From Dehalococcoidia bacterium (GTDB lineage Bacteria; Chloroflexota; Dehalococcoidia; GIF9; AB-539-J10): 61,200 nt of DNA. Under the pieces are notes generated by a model. That model saw nothing but the letters and a program-made list of their open reading frames with translations, made no database searches and was not told the DNA's origin. Below, piece by piece: positions 24,952 to 33,564 of the stretch. Every line of letters starts with the position of its first letter. Positions within the stretch are counted from its first letter, which is position 1. Made by a program: the position numbers and the translations under genes. The stretch covers positions 1 to 61,200 of the forward strand of contig JAFGFT010000029.1 in the NCBI GenBank assembly GCA_016930935.1, read 5' to 3'.

Positions 24952-26276
24952 TGGACCTCGGACCATTGGCAGTGATGCTTATCATGTTCGGGTCCCTCAT
25001 CGTCCTTTTGATGACGGGGCTCCCCGTTGTCTTTGCAATGGGAGCCGTCGGTGCCCTACTGGTGTTCGTGCTCTGGGGTCCGACTGTTGCGCCATTCGCC
25101 CTGCACGCAAACGCGTTCGCCGTCATGAGCAACTACTCCCTGATTGCCATCCCTTTCTTCGTATTCATGGCGCTCATACTGCGCTCATCAGGAGTTGCTC
25201 ATGACCTATTCTCGTCGATGCGCCTGTGGTTCGACCGGGTGCCGGGCGGAATGGCTATGGCAGTCGTCGCCGTCAGCGTTGTGATTGCAGCCATGTCTGG
25301 CGTCATAGCCACGGGAATCGTCATCCTTGGAATTGTGGCCGTGCCAGAGATGTTGAAGGCAGGGTACAGTAAAGAAATGGCGCTCGGCCCGGTGATGGCC
25401 GGCGGATGCCTCGCTCAGTTGATTCCACCTAGCACGGGCTTCATCGTGTACGGGTCGCTGGCCGAAGTTTCGGTAGGAAGACTGTTTGTCGGCGGGATCA
25501 TACCCGGACTCCTGCTGGCTGGCCTTTTCATGCTTTACATTGGGATTCGGTGCACACTCAAACCAGAGCTTGCCCCTGCCATACCTGCAGAAGAGAGAGG
25601 CACAATGCGCGAGAAGGTCTCATCGCTTCGCAGCCTCATTCTTCCAGGTGTCCTAATCGCAGTCGTACTCGGTTCTGTTTTTTTCGGCGTGGCCGCTGCG
25701 ACCGAGGCAGCAGCCCTCGGCGCCGCAGGCGCGTTGGCCTGCGCCGCAATCAAGCGTCAACTCAGATGGTCAGATGTTCGCGATGCCTGCCTTTCGACCG
25801 GCAAAGTGACGGCCATGTTGATCTGGATATTCTTCGGCGCCTACTGCTTTAAGACAGTCTTCGTAGTCGCGGGAGGACCGCACTACGTGACGGAGTGGGT
25901 CGCCGGCCTCAACATCAACGACACCAGTATCATAGGAGTCATGCAGCTCATCTTCATCACTATGGGCTGCTTCGTACAGGAAGTTGTCATCCAGCTCATA
26001 AGCATGCCGGTATTCTTGCCGATCGTAGACTCACTGGAACTCAGTAGACTGTGGTTCGGAGTACTCTTCCTGACAACAGCGCAACTATCCTTCCTCACAC
26101 CTCCATTCGGGTTCGCGCTGTTCTACATGAAGAGCGTGGCACCGGAAGGGATAGGGATGTCCGACATCGTGAAATCCGTCCTTCCCTATATTCCCCTGCA
26201 GATTATCCCTGTCATACTGGTACTGCTCTTCCCCGTTCTGGCTACATGGCTACCGGGTCTGATGATTGGATCCTGA
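24951..26276 (+). CDS. TRAP transporter large permease (DctM family)
   Basis: The 441-residue protein has about 11-12 membrane helices. Family motifs include LLMTGLPVVFAMGAVGAL near the N-terminus, MSGVIATGIVILGIVAVPEMLKAGY, GCLAQLIPPSTGFIVYGSLAEVSVG and FLTPPFGFALFYMKSVAP. It is the sodium/solute symporter channel of the TRAP system. It starts with GTG overlapping the small subunit's stop by one base, so translation is coupled. Confidence 0.93.
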   Translation: MDLGPLAVMLIMFGSLIVLLMTGLPVVFAMGAVGALLVFVLWGPTVAPFALHANAFAVMSNYSLIAIPFFVFMALILRSSGVAHDLFSSMRLWFDRVPGGMAMAVVAVSVVIAAMSGVIATGIVILGIVAVPEMLKAGYSKEMALGPVMAGGCLAQLIPPSTGFIVYGSLAEVSVGRLFVGGIIPGLLLAGLFMLYIGIRCTLKPELAPAIPAEERGTMREKVSSLRSLILPGVLIAVVLGSVFFGVAAATEAAALGAAGALACAAIKRQLRWSDVRDACLSTGKVTAMLIWIFFGAYCFKTVFVVAGGPHYVTEWVAGLNINDTSIIGVMQLIFITMGCFVQEVVIQLISMPVFLPIVDSLELSRLWFGVLFLTTAQLSFLTPPFGFALFYMKSVAPEGIGMSDIVKSVLPYIPLQIIPVILVLLFPVLATWLPGLMIGS

Positions 26277-26291
26277 TAAATACTGATACCT

Positions 26292-26341
26292 GAGAGGTCG
26301 GCCCAACATGACTGACAGCAGTCTTGGAGGGCCGAACTCTC
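26292..26341 (+). other. Intercistronic hairpin between TRAP genes and cyuA-like gene
   Basis: GAGAGGTCGGCCC (26292-26304) pairs with GGGCCGAACTCTC (26329-26341), a 13-bp stem with one G-A mismatch. A smaller GACTG/CAGTC hairpin lies in the loop. No T-run follows. This suggests an mRNA processing or stability element, or a leaky terminator, separating transporter and enzyme expression. Confidence 0.5.
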
Positions 26342-26359
26342 GACATGTAAGGAGTAAAC

Positions 26360-27631
26360 ATGCCGACTGAAACCGAGGCCCGACTGGTTGAAATACTGAA
26401 ACTGGAGGTCAAGCCCGCGCTTGGAGTGACGGAAGCAGCGGCGGTGGCTCTCGCTGCCGCATGCGCGTACCGCGCCGTTGGAGGGGAGATACTAGAGATA
26501 GCAGTCGAGGCAGACCCCGGCTTGTACAAGAACGGCATCTCGGTGATGGTGCCGGGAACAGATCAGCAAGGTTCGCCGTTCGCGGCAGCCATCGGTGCAC
26601 TCGGGGGAGTGCCCGAATACGCGCTTGAAGTGCTGAAAGACATCACCCAAGAACAGATTGACGCCGCCAAGCGGCTCGTGGCAGAAGAACGCGTCCACGT
26701 GGACGTGGCGACCAACACCGTAGGCATTTGCGTCGACGCAACGGTACGCACGGACAGGGGCGTCGGACGAGCGATTATCAAGGGCACTCATGACAACGTC
26801 GTTCTCGTTGAAGCTGACGGGAAGACCGTTCAGCAGGAATCGCATCGCGCGCAGGCCGAACACCCGACACTCGAGGGCCTGAAGTTCGCAGACCTGTTCG
26901 CTTTCGCCCGCAACGTCGACGTGAAAGAAATCCGCTTCCTCGCTGAGGCGGCCAGCGTCAATCAATACCTTGCACAGCAAGGTCTTGATGGCCGACATGG
27001 AGCAGAGCTTGCCCATGAACTACGCAGCCTCGTGGCTCGCGGAATACTGGCAGATGACCTGTTCACACAGGTAGAGATTATGGTGGCAGCAGCATGTGAC
27101 GCACGCATGGGCGGCGTTCCCGTAGCGGCAATGAGCGTTGCAGGTTCCGGCTCTCATGGCATCACCGCGGTATTGCCACTCGTAACGATTGCGACAAAAC
27201 AGTCAATTAGCGAGGAAACACTCATTCGCGCCATCGCATTGAGCTGCCTCACAACAATCTACATCAAGTCTTTCTCAGGAAGGCTCTCGGCCTTCTGTGG
27301 CTGTGCGGTCGCTGCGGCGACAGGCGCTGCTGCCGGCCTGGTTCTGCTCCTTGGGGGCGATTCTCGGCAGGCGGGGTACGCAATACGAAACATTGCCGCG
27401 GATGTAACGGGCATAGTATGTGACGGAGCCAATTTCGGCTGCGCGCTGAAGATATCGACAGGTGCACGCTCAGCCTTGCGCGCTACCTATATGGCGCTGG
27501 ACGACCAAGTTATGCCATCCCCGACCGGTCTCGCTTTCGACGACGTCGACAGGACAATCATCAACATGGGGAAGATTGCGTCCCCCGGGATGGAGCAAAC
27601 AAACCACGTAATACTGGACCTGTTGCGATAG
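26360..27631 (+). CDS. L-cysteine desulfidase-like Fe-S enzyme (UPF0597 / CyuA family)
   Basis: The 423-residue protein belongs to the serine-dehydratase-alpha/UPF0597 family that includes CyuA (YhaM). The characterised activity is L-cysteine to sulfide, ammonia and pyruvate using a [4Fe-4S] cluster. The start VKPALGVTEAAAVALAAACA and the cysteine-bearing motifs LSAFCGCAVAAATGAAAG and GIVCDGANFGCALK match the family, and the cysteines supply likely cluster ligands. GGAGTAAAC precedes the ATG. The aminoacrylate intermediate would be cleared by the RidA in the same operon. Substrate could be cysteine, serine or a related amino acid; the sequence cannot decide. Confidence 0.85.
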   Translation: MPTETEARLVEILKLEVKPALGVTEAAAVALAAACAYRAVGGEILEIAVEADPGLYKNGISVMVPGTDQQGSPFAAAIGALGGVPEYALEVLKDITQEQIDAAKRLVAEERVHVDVATNTVGICVDATVRTDRGVGRAIIKGTHDNVVLVEADGKTVQQESHRAQAEHPTLEGLKFADLFAFARNVDVKEIRFLAEAASVNQYLAQQGLDGRHGAELAHELRSLVARGILADDLFTQVEIMVAAACDARMGGVPVAAMSVAGSGSHGITAVLPLVTIATKQSISEETLIRAIALSCLTTIYIKSFSGRLSAFCGCAVAAATGAAAGLVLLLGGDSRQAGYAIRNIAADVTGIVCDGANFGCALKISTGARSALRATYMALDDQVMPSPTGLAFDDVDRTIINMGKIASPGMEQTNHVILDLLR

Positions 27632-27648
27632 GTTAGTAGACGAATGCC

Positions 27649-27672
27649 GGACGCAGCCGCGAAGCGGCGCGT
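27649..27672 (+). other. Intercistronic hairpin before the UroD-like gene
   Basis: GACGC/GCGTC outside and CCGC/GCGG inside, with small bulges and a GAA loop, form a compact hairpin just upstream of the GGAGG ribosome binding site. There is no T-run. A processing or translational-control role is possible. Confidence 0.4.
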
Positions 27673-27690
27673 CTGCGGGGAGGAGTACAG

Positions 27691-28716
27691 ATGAAAGAAC
27701 AGATGACTCGGAGAGAAAGGGTCGCCGCAGCAATGCGGGGAGAGCAAGTTGACCGGATTCCACAGAGTTTCTTCGGTCACAACAGGAACGCCGAACGGAC
27801 GGCCGACGGTAACTCCGCCCATCTTCTACGACGCGCCGAACAGTTCAAGTTCGATTTCATCAAGGTGAATCTCGCTTCCAGCCACTACGGTGAGGCTTGG
27901 GGCGGAGAGTATCGCTGGGACGAAGAGCGCAGCCCCGTGGAGGGACTTCTCGTGGTCAAACCTGTGCTGCAGACAGTTGAGGATTTCCGCTCACTGCCCG
28001 TGCTGCAGCCGGACAACGCGGTAATTGAGGAACAGTTGAAGGTAACGCGTCTATTGCACAAAAACGGCAAGGGAGAGATACCACTGACACACACCATCTT
28101 CTGTCCCCTGACTATCGCCGGCTTTCTTGCGGGGTCAATCGCCAGAACCCCAGGAGAGGTCCATCCTGTTCGCGACGTAATGCGCGAACACCCTGATGCC
28201 CTTCACAACACTCTGAGGGCTATCACCGATTCGATGGCCGCCCAGGCACGGATGGCGATGCGCGCAGGGGCCGACGGCGTCTTCATGACAAACACGACAT
28301 GGACCAGGGATGCAGTCACGGAAGAGGAGTATCTGACCTTCGGAGCACCTTATGACCGCGCCGTCTTCCAGGCAGCCATGGACGAAGGGGCCACCCTGAA
28401 TGTGATGCACATGTGCAGAGAGAACATCATGTTCAACATTATGTCTGACTACCCAGCGCATGTGCTCAGCTATGATTCGTTGAATGCGCGAAACCCAAGC
28501 CTTGACGAGGCCGCCGTCAAGACCATGAAGACGCTGTGGGCTGGCATCGGCATAAAGACCCTGCTGAACGGCCCTGAGGAGGCCATCCGAGGGCAGGTAA
28601 GGGATGCAATCGCAGCGACCGGTGGGAAACGGTTCATGCTAGGCCCCGGCTGCAGCATATCCTACAAGGTGCCGGTCAGCCATCAACAGGCTGTGACGGA
28701 TGAACTCAGCAAGTAG
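27691..28716 (+). CDS. Uroporphyrinogen decarboxylase-family protein (probable methyltransferase type)
   Basis: The 341-residue protein has the UroD-superfamily opening MTRRERVAAAMRGEQVDRIP and the overall barrel with LHNTLRAITDSMAAQARMAMRAGADGVFM. It lacks the FMRQAGRYLPEY active-site region of true HemE, so haem synthesis is unlikely. Such proteins in anaerobes include corrinoid-dependent methyltransferases (MtaA/CmuA-like) and enzymes of unknown reaction. It is the last gene of the TRAP/RidA/CyuA operon, GGAGG lies upstream, and a hairpin follows. A methylated or sulfur-containing substrate for the operon is a fair inference. No corrinoid protein gene accompanies it. Confidence 0.8.
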   Translation: MKEQMTRRERVAAAMRGEQVDRIPQSFFGHNRNAERTADGNSAHLLRRAEQFKFDFIKVNLASSHYGEAWGGEYRWDEERSPVEGLLVVKPVLQTVEDFRSLPVLQPDNAVIEEQLKVTRLLHKNGKGEIPLTHTIFCPLTIAGFLAGSIARTPGEVHPVRDVMREHPDALHNTLRAITDSMAAQARMAMRAGADGVFMTNTTWTRDAVTEEEYLTFGAPYDRAVFQAAMDEGATLNVMHMCRENIMFNIMSDYPAHVLSYDSLNARNPSLDEAAVKTMKTLWAGIGIKTLLNGPEEAIRGQVRDAIAATGGKRFMLGPGCSISYKVPVSHQQAVTDELSK

Positions 28717-28744
28717 AATCTCCAACCTTCTTTGCGCATGCCCC

Positions 28745-28767
28745 GCGGCAGCAGAGAATGCTGCCGC
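28745..28767 (+). terminator. Hairpin at the end of the TRAP operon
   Basis: GCGGCAGCA (28745-28753) and TGCTGCCGC (28759-28767) form a perfect 9-bp stem with a 5-nt loop, 29 bp after the last stop codon. Only ATTCT follows instead of a T-run, so it is a weak intrinsic terminator or an RNA 3'-end stabiliser. Confidence 0.5.
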
Positions 28768-28819
28768 ATTCTATAGGCGGTACGCGGCGACGAGTGTCGC
28801 CGTGACCCACTTTCACCTC

Positions 28820-28901
28820 CGTATGAGGGCAGGCGCCATGCCTGCCCTTCACGCATGGCGGGAGTGACTATCTGTAGGGGCGATGGCATGCCTCTCCCGT
28901 A
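28820..28901. repeat. Motif D and palindrome A repeats
   Basis: GAGGGCAGGCGCCATGCCTGCCC (28825-28847, motif D) is followed by palindrome A (28874-28901). The rest of the 28.77-29.23 kb gap shows no gene. Confidence 0.75.
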
Positions 28902-29232
28902 CCATCGTGAACTGCACGAGGTTGTGCTGGTGATTCCAGAAGACGCACTCCCACCTGCAAAACAGCTCTTGTCCACTCGTAACGACACAACCCTTCCGAA
29001 AACCGGTCCAAATGTAGCAATAGTCCTACAAGAATACTCTTGACTTCGTGCTGTGAACGAGGCTAGAGTGGTAAAAGACTCCTCTTCCCGGTGGCGCAAG
29101 GCGACGGCAGTCCGTGGTCACTATCTGTTCTTCTGACCAGGCGGCACAAGCGCCACACAGTCGATGCTTGTTTGCTGGTTTAGCCAAGGGCTGCGACAGC
29201 CTTCCAAAGATGTGACGAGACAGGAGGTTTGC

Positions 29233-31227
29233 ATGAGAGACGGCACGACTCCAGGCATGAACCCAAGCCTCCATATGGACCACTTCACGAGTGATGAGCA
29301 GAAGATTATTCAAGCTTTCGCACGTGAATGGTACGTCACCAACGGTGGCAAGGAATTCAGCCTGAATCCAACGAGCAGGTACAAGTACTTCCTGATGAAG
29401 CCTGCTGACAACTACCAAGAGATGTTCAATCTGGACCGGGAAATCGTCGTCGTTTTTAGCCCCTACAAGACCTTCCAACCAAGAACTCTTGATGCATTCG
29501 ATTATGCAGTGAAGCATGCGCAGCAGCTCCGTGTGGAGCGTGTCTGCGGAGTGTTGGTCAGCGGTGACAACTCAGTGGAGTCGAGACTCACCTCGCTCCT
29601 CAAGAAGAACCCCGAGTCGCAAATCGTAGTGCCGTTCTCGTATGACGAGTTACTCTGTTCTTTTGACGACTACTTCCTGCGCAATAGATTTAAGAGGCAT
29701 TTCTTCACGCGCGACTTGTTCGCCATGGAAGGTCCTCTTAGGAAGGATCTATATTTCTTTGGCAGAAACGACCTCATTCAAGAGCTAGTGAGCCGCCACA
29801 CGAGCGGCGAGAACTCCGCCCTCTTTGGACTACGCAAGACGGGCAAGACATCCATCGTATACGGGGTCAAGAGAGCACTTGAACGGGAAGGTGGCAAATG
29901 TGCGGTGATAGACTGCCAGAACACTGCGTTCCATCGCCGAAGGTGGAATACTGCACTTGCCTATATTCTCGCTGAGGCTCGAAGGCAGAATGGCCTCGAC
30001 GCGTCCTCAGTGGACGATACGAGCTTCACTGAACAGAATGCTGCCGTCGTGTTCGAGGAAGGCATCAAACAGCTTCTCAAAGACTGCGAGACAGAAAGCA
30101 TTCTCGTAATCTTTGATGAGATTGAGAATATCAGCTTCGAAGTCTCGCCATCCAAGCATTGGGCGACAGACTTGGATTTCTTATTCCTCTGGCAAACACT
30201 CCGAGCTCTCTATCAGAAACTTGACGCGGTATTCTCCTATCTCATTGTCGGAACAAATCCACTATGCATAGAGCGTGCCACGCTGAATGGTAAGGACAAC
30301 CCTCTCTTCAATCAAGTCCCCTATCAGTACGTGCCCGGTTTCGACGTGCCGCAGACCAGGGAGATGGTGCGCACGATGGGTCGTATTATGGGACTCAAGT
30401 TTGAGGAAATTCTCTACGGCAAACTGACCGAGGACTACGGGGGCCACCCGTTCTTAATACGGCATGCATGCAGTACCGTTCATCGCCTGAGCGAATCGGA
30501 ACGTCCTGTTCAAGTTGCAAAACTGCTCTACGAGAAGGCGCGAACCGAGTTCGAAGCCAACTATGTCACATACGTCGAGATGATTCTGGAAGTACTGCGA
30601 CAATACTATCCCGACGAGTATCTGATGTTGGAATACTTGGCGCGGGGAGACACGGCAGTCTTCTCCGATTACGCCGCGAATCACCCCAGCTATACCACGC
30701 ACCTCCTCGGCTACGGTGTGCTGCAGAAGAGTGACGGTGGATACAGCTTCCGTATCGAAGCTGTCCGAAACTACCTGTACTCTCTGAAGAGATATGAGAA
30801 GCTCCAACTCACGGCTTCTGAGGCCTGGCATGAAGTCTCTGAGAGACGCAATGCATTGGAGGTGAAGCTACGGCGCGTGGTCAGACTTCTTATGCTGGCC
30901 AAGTACGGGCCCGAGCAAGCTCTCATTCAAATCAAGACGAGTTTGCCACCCAAGACCAAGATCGATGACAGCGTCACTCTGTCCACGCTCTTGAACGATA
31001 CTGAGTCGCCACTCCATTTCTCCGATCTGCGCCGAATTGTCCTCGACAACTGGGGGGTCTTTCTCAACGTCTTCGGCAGCGACAAGAATGGATTCGACAC
31101 TAGGATGCGGACAGTCAATAGCCAGCGCATAGACGCCCATGCAAAAGGCATAGACCCCCCAACCATGACCTACTTCCGCCTCTGTATCTCAGGTCTCGAA
31201 AAGCAGGTTGGTGACTATCTAGTGTAG
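29233..31227 (+). CDS. STAND-like AAA ATPase with N-terminal accessory domain, function unknown
   Basis: The 664-residue protein starts at ATG 29233, which has AGGAGG 5 nt upstream. Residues about 1-165 form an alpha/beta region (EIVVVFSPYKTFQPRTLDAF, then VERVCGVLVSG) I cannot assign. A STAND/ORC-like ATPase follows: Walker A GLRKTGKTS near residue 199, Walker B ILVIFDEIE near 291 and sensor-like YLIVGTNP near 340. Residues about 430-660 are helical and winged-helix-like (HPFLIRHACSTVHRL, SYTTHLLGYGVLQKSDGGYSF). Stand-alone ATPases of this build are common in defence systems and mobile regions. No effector partner gene is adjacent, so that role is only a suggestion. Confidence 0.7.
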   Translation: MRDGTTPGMNPSLHMDHFTSDEQKIIQAFAREWYVTNGGKEFSLNPTSRYKYFLMKPADNYQEMFNLDREIVVVFSPYKTFQPRTLDAFDYAVKHAQQLRVERVCGVLVSGDNSVESRLTSLLKKNPESQIVVPFSYDELLCSFDDYFLRNRFKRHFFTRDLFAMEGPLRKDLYFFGRNDLIQELVSRHTSGENSALFGLRKTGKTSIVYGVKRALEREGGKCAVIDCQNTAFHRRRWNTALAYILAEARRQNGLDASSVDDTSFTEQNAAVVFEEGIKQLLKDCETESILVIFDEIENISFEVSPSKHWATDLDFLFLWQTLRALYQKLDAVFSYLIVGTNPLCIERATLNGKDNPLFNQVPYQYVPGFDVPQTREMVRTMGRIMGLKFEEILYGKLTEDYGGHPFLIRHACSTVHRLSESERPVQVAKLLYEKARTEFEANYVTYVEMILEVLRQYYPDEYLMLEYLARGDTAVFSDYAANHPSYTTHLLGYGVLQKSDGGYSFRIEAVRNYLYSLKRYEKLQLTASEAWHEVSERRNALEVKLRRVVRLLMLAKYGPEQALIQIKTSLPPKTKIDDSVTLSTLLNDTESPLHFSDLRRIVLDNWGVFLNVFGSDKNGFDTRMRTVNSQRIDAHAKGIDPPTMTYFRLCISGLEKQVGDYLV

Positions 31228-31632
31228 CTGGATCCAAGAAGGTTCCGGAGATGCGATAACCATTTCGGCCCAGGCATGAACCTGCGAGAGTAACAATGTC
31301 GCATACAGTGGGAAGGGGTTCAGCGATACCTTGGAATGCCGTCTATGCTCAATGGCTTGACTCCGTCTTTCTTCGACTGATGGCCACTGATTGCAGCGTG
31401 TCCCAGGAATTCTAGGAACGCCACACTCCATTCATCCACAGGCGGGAGGACGGTAGGCTTCGGCCGTGGAGGGCATTGAGTCTGAGTCATCCTGCTTCGA
31501 GCGTTAGGAGGTCGGTAAGGTGTCCTTGGACTTCCAGCCTCGGAGATGAACATGCCGCCTCCGGGGCCCTACCGAGTCCTCTTGTCCCCACTTGAAGAAG
31601 GTCGGATTGTGGAATGAAGGAGGGTTGCACTC
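31228..31632. other. 405-bp stretch with no supported gene
   Basis: No convincing gene, repeat or terminator is visible. A minus-strand 77-codon frame (31320-31553) is open but has no ribosome binding site or recognisable family. Codon 22 is a second possible ATG. AAGGAGG near the 3' end belongs to the next gene. Confidence 0.4.
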
Positions 31633-32076
31633 GTGACAGGCTGGGAAGACGAACTGGCTGAAATCATCGCAAGAAAGGACGGCGAGAGGCTTGAACAGGC
31701 CAAGACTCGCCTACGAGACGTCGGCCGCGGCACCCCCTGTCGCCATTTCTCCGGCCTCAGTCGCGAGTGCAAGCTAGGGTACGAATTGTATTGTCTGACA
31801 TGCCAAGATTACGAGCCCCACGAGACACCCGGTAGCTGGGACAAAGGCTACGCCATGTTCGAGAATGGCCGCGTCCTTCACTTGGTCAAGAACGTCAAGA
31901 GCAACGGGTTCTTCCGATCCGGCTGGACGCTGTGTGGCCGCGCGTTGTCAGAGGAGGACATGGCAGTGGAAATCTACCCTCTGGAGACGTTTGAGCAAGT
32001 CGAAGAGGTCACAAAGGAACCGCTATTCTCAGACCGGAGAATCTGTCGTAGCTGTCTGAGGTTCTGGCAACGCTGA
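31633..32076 (+). CDS. Cysteine-rich small protein, possible zinc binder, unknown
   Basis: The 147-residue protein begins at GTG 31633 with AAGGAGG 9 nt upstream. Cysteines cluster as CRHFSGLSRECKLGYELYCL then CQDYEP in the first half, with a closing ICRSCLRFWQR pair, an arrangement that suggests zinc binding. A central segment (NGRVLHLVKNVKSNGFFRSGWTLCGR) looks folded. No family is recognised. It is isolated, between the STAND-like ATPase gene and a REP-like element. Its codon usage does not stand out. Confidence 0.6.
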   Translation: MTGWEDELAEIIARKDGERLEQAKTRLRDVGRGTPCRHFSGLSRECKLGYELYCLTCQDYEPHETPGSWDKGYAMFENGRVLHLVKNVKSNGFFRSGWTLCGRALSEEDMAVEIYPLETFEQVEEVTKEPLFSDRRICRSCLRFWQR

Positions 32077-32206
32077 ATTCCGGGGCCACCACAACTGATT
32101 CACCCACGTTCAGAATCCCAGGAACACCATGCCTAGTTCATTCCGCGTCAAGAATTGGCCTCGAGTAGCTTTGCATGCAGCGAAATGAGTGAGGTGTCCC
32201 CAGAAT
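32074..32206. repeat. REP-like GGGGACACC element (133 bp)
   Basis: The left arm near 32078 (AATTCCGGGGCCACCACA) and right arm 32189-32206 (GAGGTGTCCCCAGAATTA) are inverted. The interior ACCCACGTTCAGAATC resembles the interiors of the elements at 33023 and 35024. Its left end begins at the stop codon of the preceding gene. Confidence 0.65.
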
Positions 32207-32216
32207 TACACAAATT

Positions 32217-32822
32217 CTACTCCTCCTTAGTGACCTGGCTGTCAGCCGTGTCCGAGAAAGGGTAGCGTCCGCGTGCCATCTTCGCGAGTTCCTCGAAATA
32301 TGTGCCGTAGAGTAATCTGTATGGCTTGCCCCCGTCACGCCCCCGTTCTTTGACATATGCACCGACCCTGTCCCACATGCCTGCGGCAATTTCCCATAGC
32401 CAATCCGGCGCTTCTTCAGATAGGCCACAAATGCGCTTCATGAAGAATCCCACCTTCCCAAGCTGGTTGACAACTAGGTCTATGCTGTCAACAAGCTTCG
32501 GATCAATCTTCTCATTGGTGTCCCGCCTGACTTGCCTGCATCTTCCACCTTCCGTCGCTTCCTCGCCTTTGGTGTAACTTTTCGCTGCATTGTGTACTTC
32601 CCTTCGTGCGGCACGAGAATCTGGAGCGGAAAGCTCATCAATTAGGTTCAAGTATGTGTGAAAGCGTTGCTGTTTGCGGATGGCTCCCAGTTGCCACATG
32701 CCGAGGATGACACCGACAATTGCGGTGATTGCGGTGATACATGCGGCTATGCCTCCGACAGCATCCCAACACGAATAGGGCACCCAGAAACCCCAGAGAA
32801 CCAGAAGCAAGACGTCAAACAT
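32217..32822 (-). CDS. Small membrane protein, possibly DUF4760-like
   Basis: The 201-residue protein has hydrophobic segments at about 2-14 (FDVLLLVLWGFW) and 22-45 (AACITAITAIVGVILGMWQLGAI). A basic linker RKQQRFHTYLNLIDEL and a helical cytoplasmic domain follow. This is the layout of DUF4760-type proteins, whose function is unknown. ATG 32822 is chosen because GAAGGA lies 8 nt upstream; 32840 is an alternative. It is isolated, flanked by REP-like elements, and may be an accessory gene. Confidence 0.55.
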   Translation of the reverse strand: MFDVLLLVLWGFWVPYSCWDAVGGIAACITAITAIVGVILGMWQLGAIRKQQRFHTYLNLIDELSAPDSRAARREVHNAAKSYTKGEEATEGGRCRQVRRDTNEKIDPKLVDSIDLVVNQLGKVGFFMKRICGLSEEAPDWLWEIAAGMWDRVGAYVKERGRDGGKPYRLLYGTYFEELAKMARGRYPFSDTADSQVTKEE

Positions 32823-33022
32823 CGAACCATTCCTTCGCATTCAGGTCAATGCTTGGATTGCAGGGTTAATCAAGTCGACCTGGTGCAAATTTGTAGGCTT
32901 CATCGCCACGCGGATGGAGATGAACTCCCTGCGAATCCTCGCGGGCATTCTACGGTGATGCACGCGGCACAACAATGGGTAGTGCCCGCATTGCACCAAC
33001 CGCCACGGCCATCAAGAAGGTG

Positions 33023-33070
33023 ACATTCCGGGGACACCACACTTGGTTGCCATTCACGTTCGGAATCCGC
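33023..33070. repeat. Single-armed REP-like fragment
   Basis: ATTCCGGGGACACCACACTT followed by CATTCACGTTCGGAATCC matches the left half of the GGGGACACC elements. No right arm is found before the Smr gene, so this copy looks truncated. Confidence 0.6.
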
Positions 33071-33198
33071 TGATTAAGCTTCGATAGCCACCTATGGCGC
33101 ACTCTTAGCCTTGGCCTAGGAACGGCGTAGCGTTCCCTGAATTCACACACCAGCATGCTGCATTCCCCCTCCCTTTGGTGCTAATCTACAGCGACACC

Positions 33199-33456
33199 AT
33201 GAAGAAGGTTCCCGAAGAAATCGACCTCCACGGCATGACCGTTGATGAGGCTATCCCGCTCGTCGATGAATTCCTGCACAAGGCGTTCAAAGCGCACACA
33301 AACCGCGTGTGGGTGATTCACGGCAAGGGAACCGGCACACTGCGCAGAGCCGTGAGGGACCACCTCACCAGGCACCCCCTAGTTGGACGATGCTCAACGG
33401 CTGACAACTGGCGCGGCGGCAACGGCTGCACCCAGGTAGAGATGATTGACTACTAG
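33199..33456 (+). CDS. Smr domain protein (MutS2 C-terminal-like)
   Basis: The 85-residue protein is little more than one Smr domain: EEIDLHGMTVDEAIPLVDEFL, then VWVIHGKGTGTLRRAVRDHL. The DLHG and HGKGxG motifs of this putative nuclease/RNA-binding domain are intact. Stand-alone Smr proteins may nick DNA or cleave RNA. ATG 33199 has no ribosome binding site, and a TGCTAATCT extended -10-like sequence lies 11 nt upstream, so a nearly leaderless mRNA is possible. Residues after about 62 (STADNWRGGNGCTQVEMIDY) match the usual domain end. Confidence 0.85.
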   Translation: MKKVPEEIDLHGMTVDEAIPLVDEFLHKAFKAHTNRVWVIHGKGTGTLRRAVRDHLTRHPLVGRCSTADNWRGGNGCTQVEMIDY

Positions 33457-33564
33457 CCACCACCCTAAGGCTATCGAGAATCCGTGGCCCCATCATAATT
33501 CCCCTTGATTCGGTCGCCGCAAACTTCGGGATTACGAGCACAAACTCAGAACGTACTTGTGCAG

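Noticed and set aside
27691-28716. hemE (true uroporphyrinogen decarboxylase)
   Set aside because: The N-terminal active-site motif of HemE is missing and the neighbours are catabolic, so only the superfamily assignment is kept.
28745-28767. Full-strength intrinsic terminator after the UroD-like gene
   Set aside because: The stem is perfect but there is no T-run, so it is listed only as a weak candidate.
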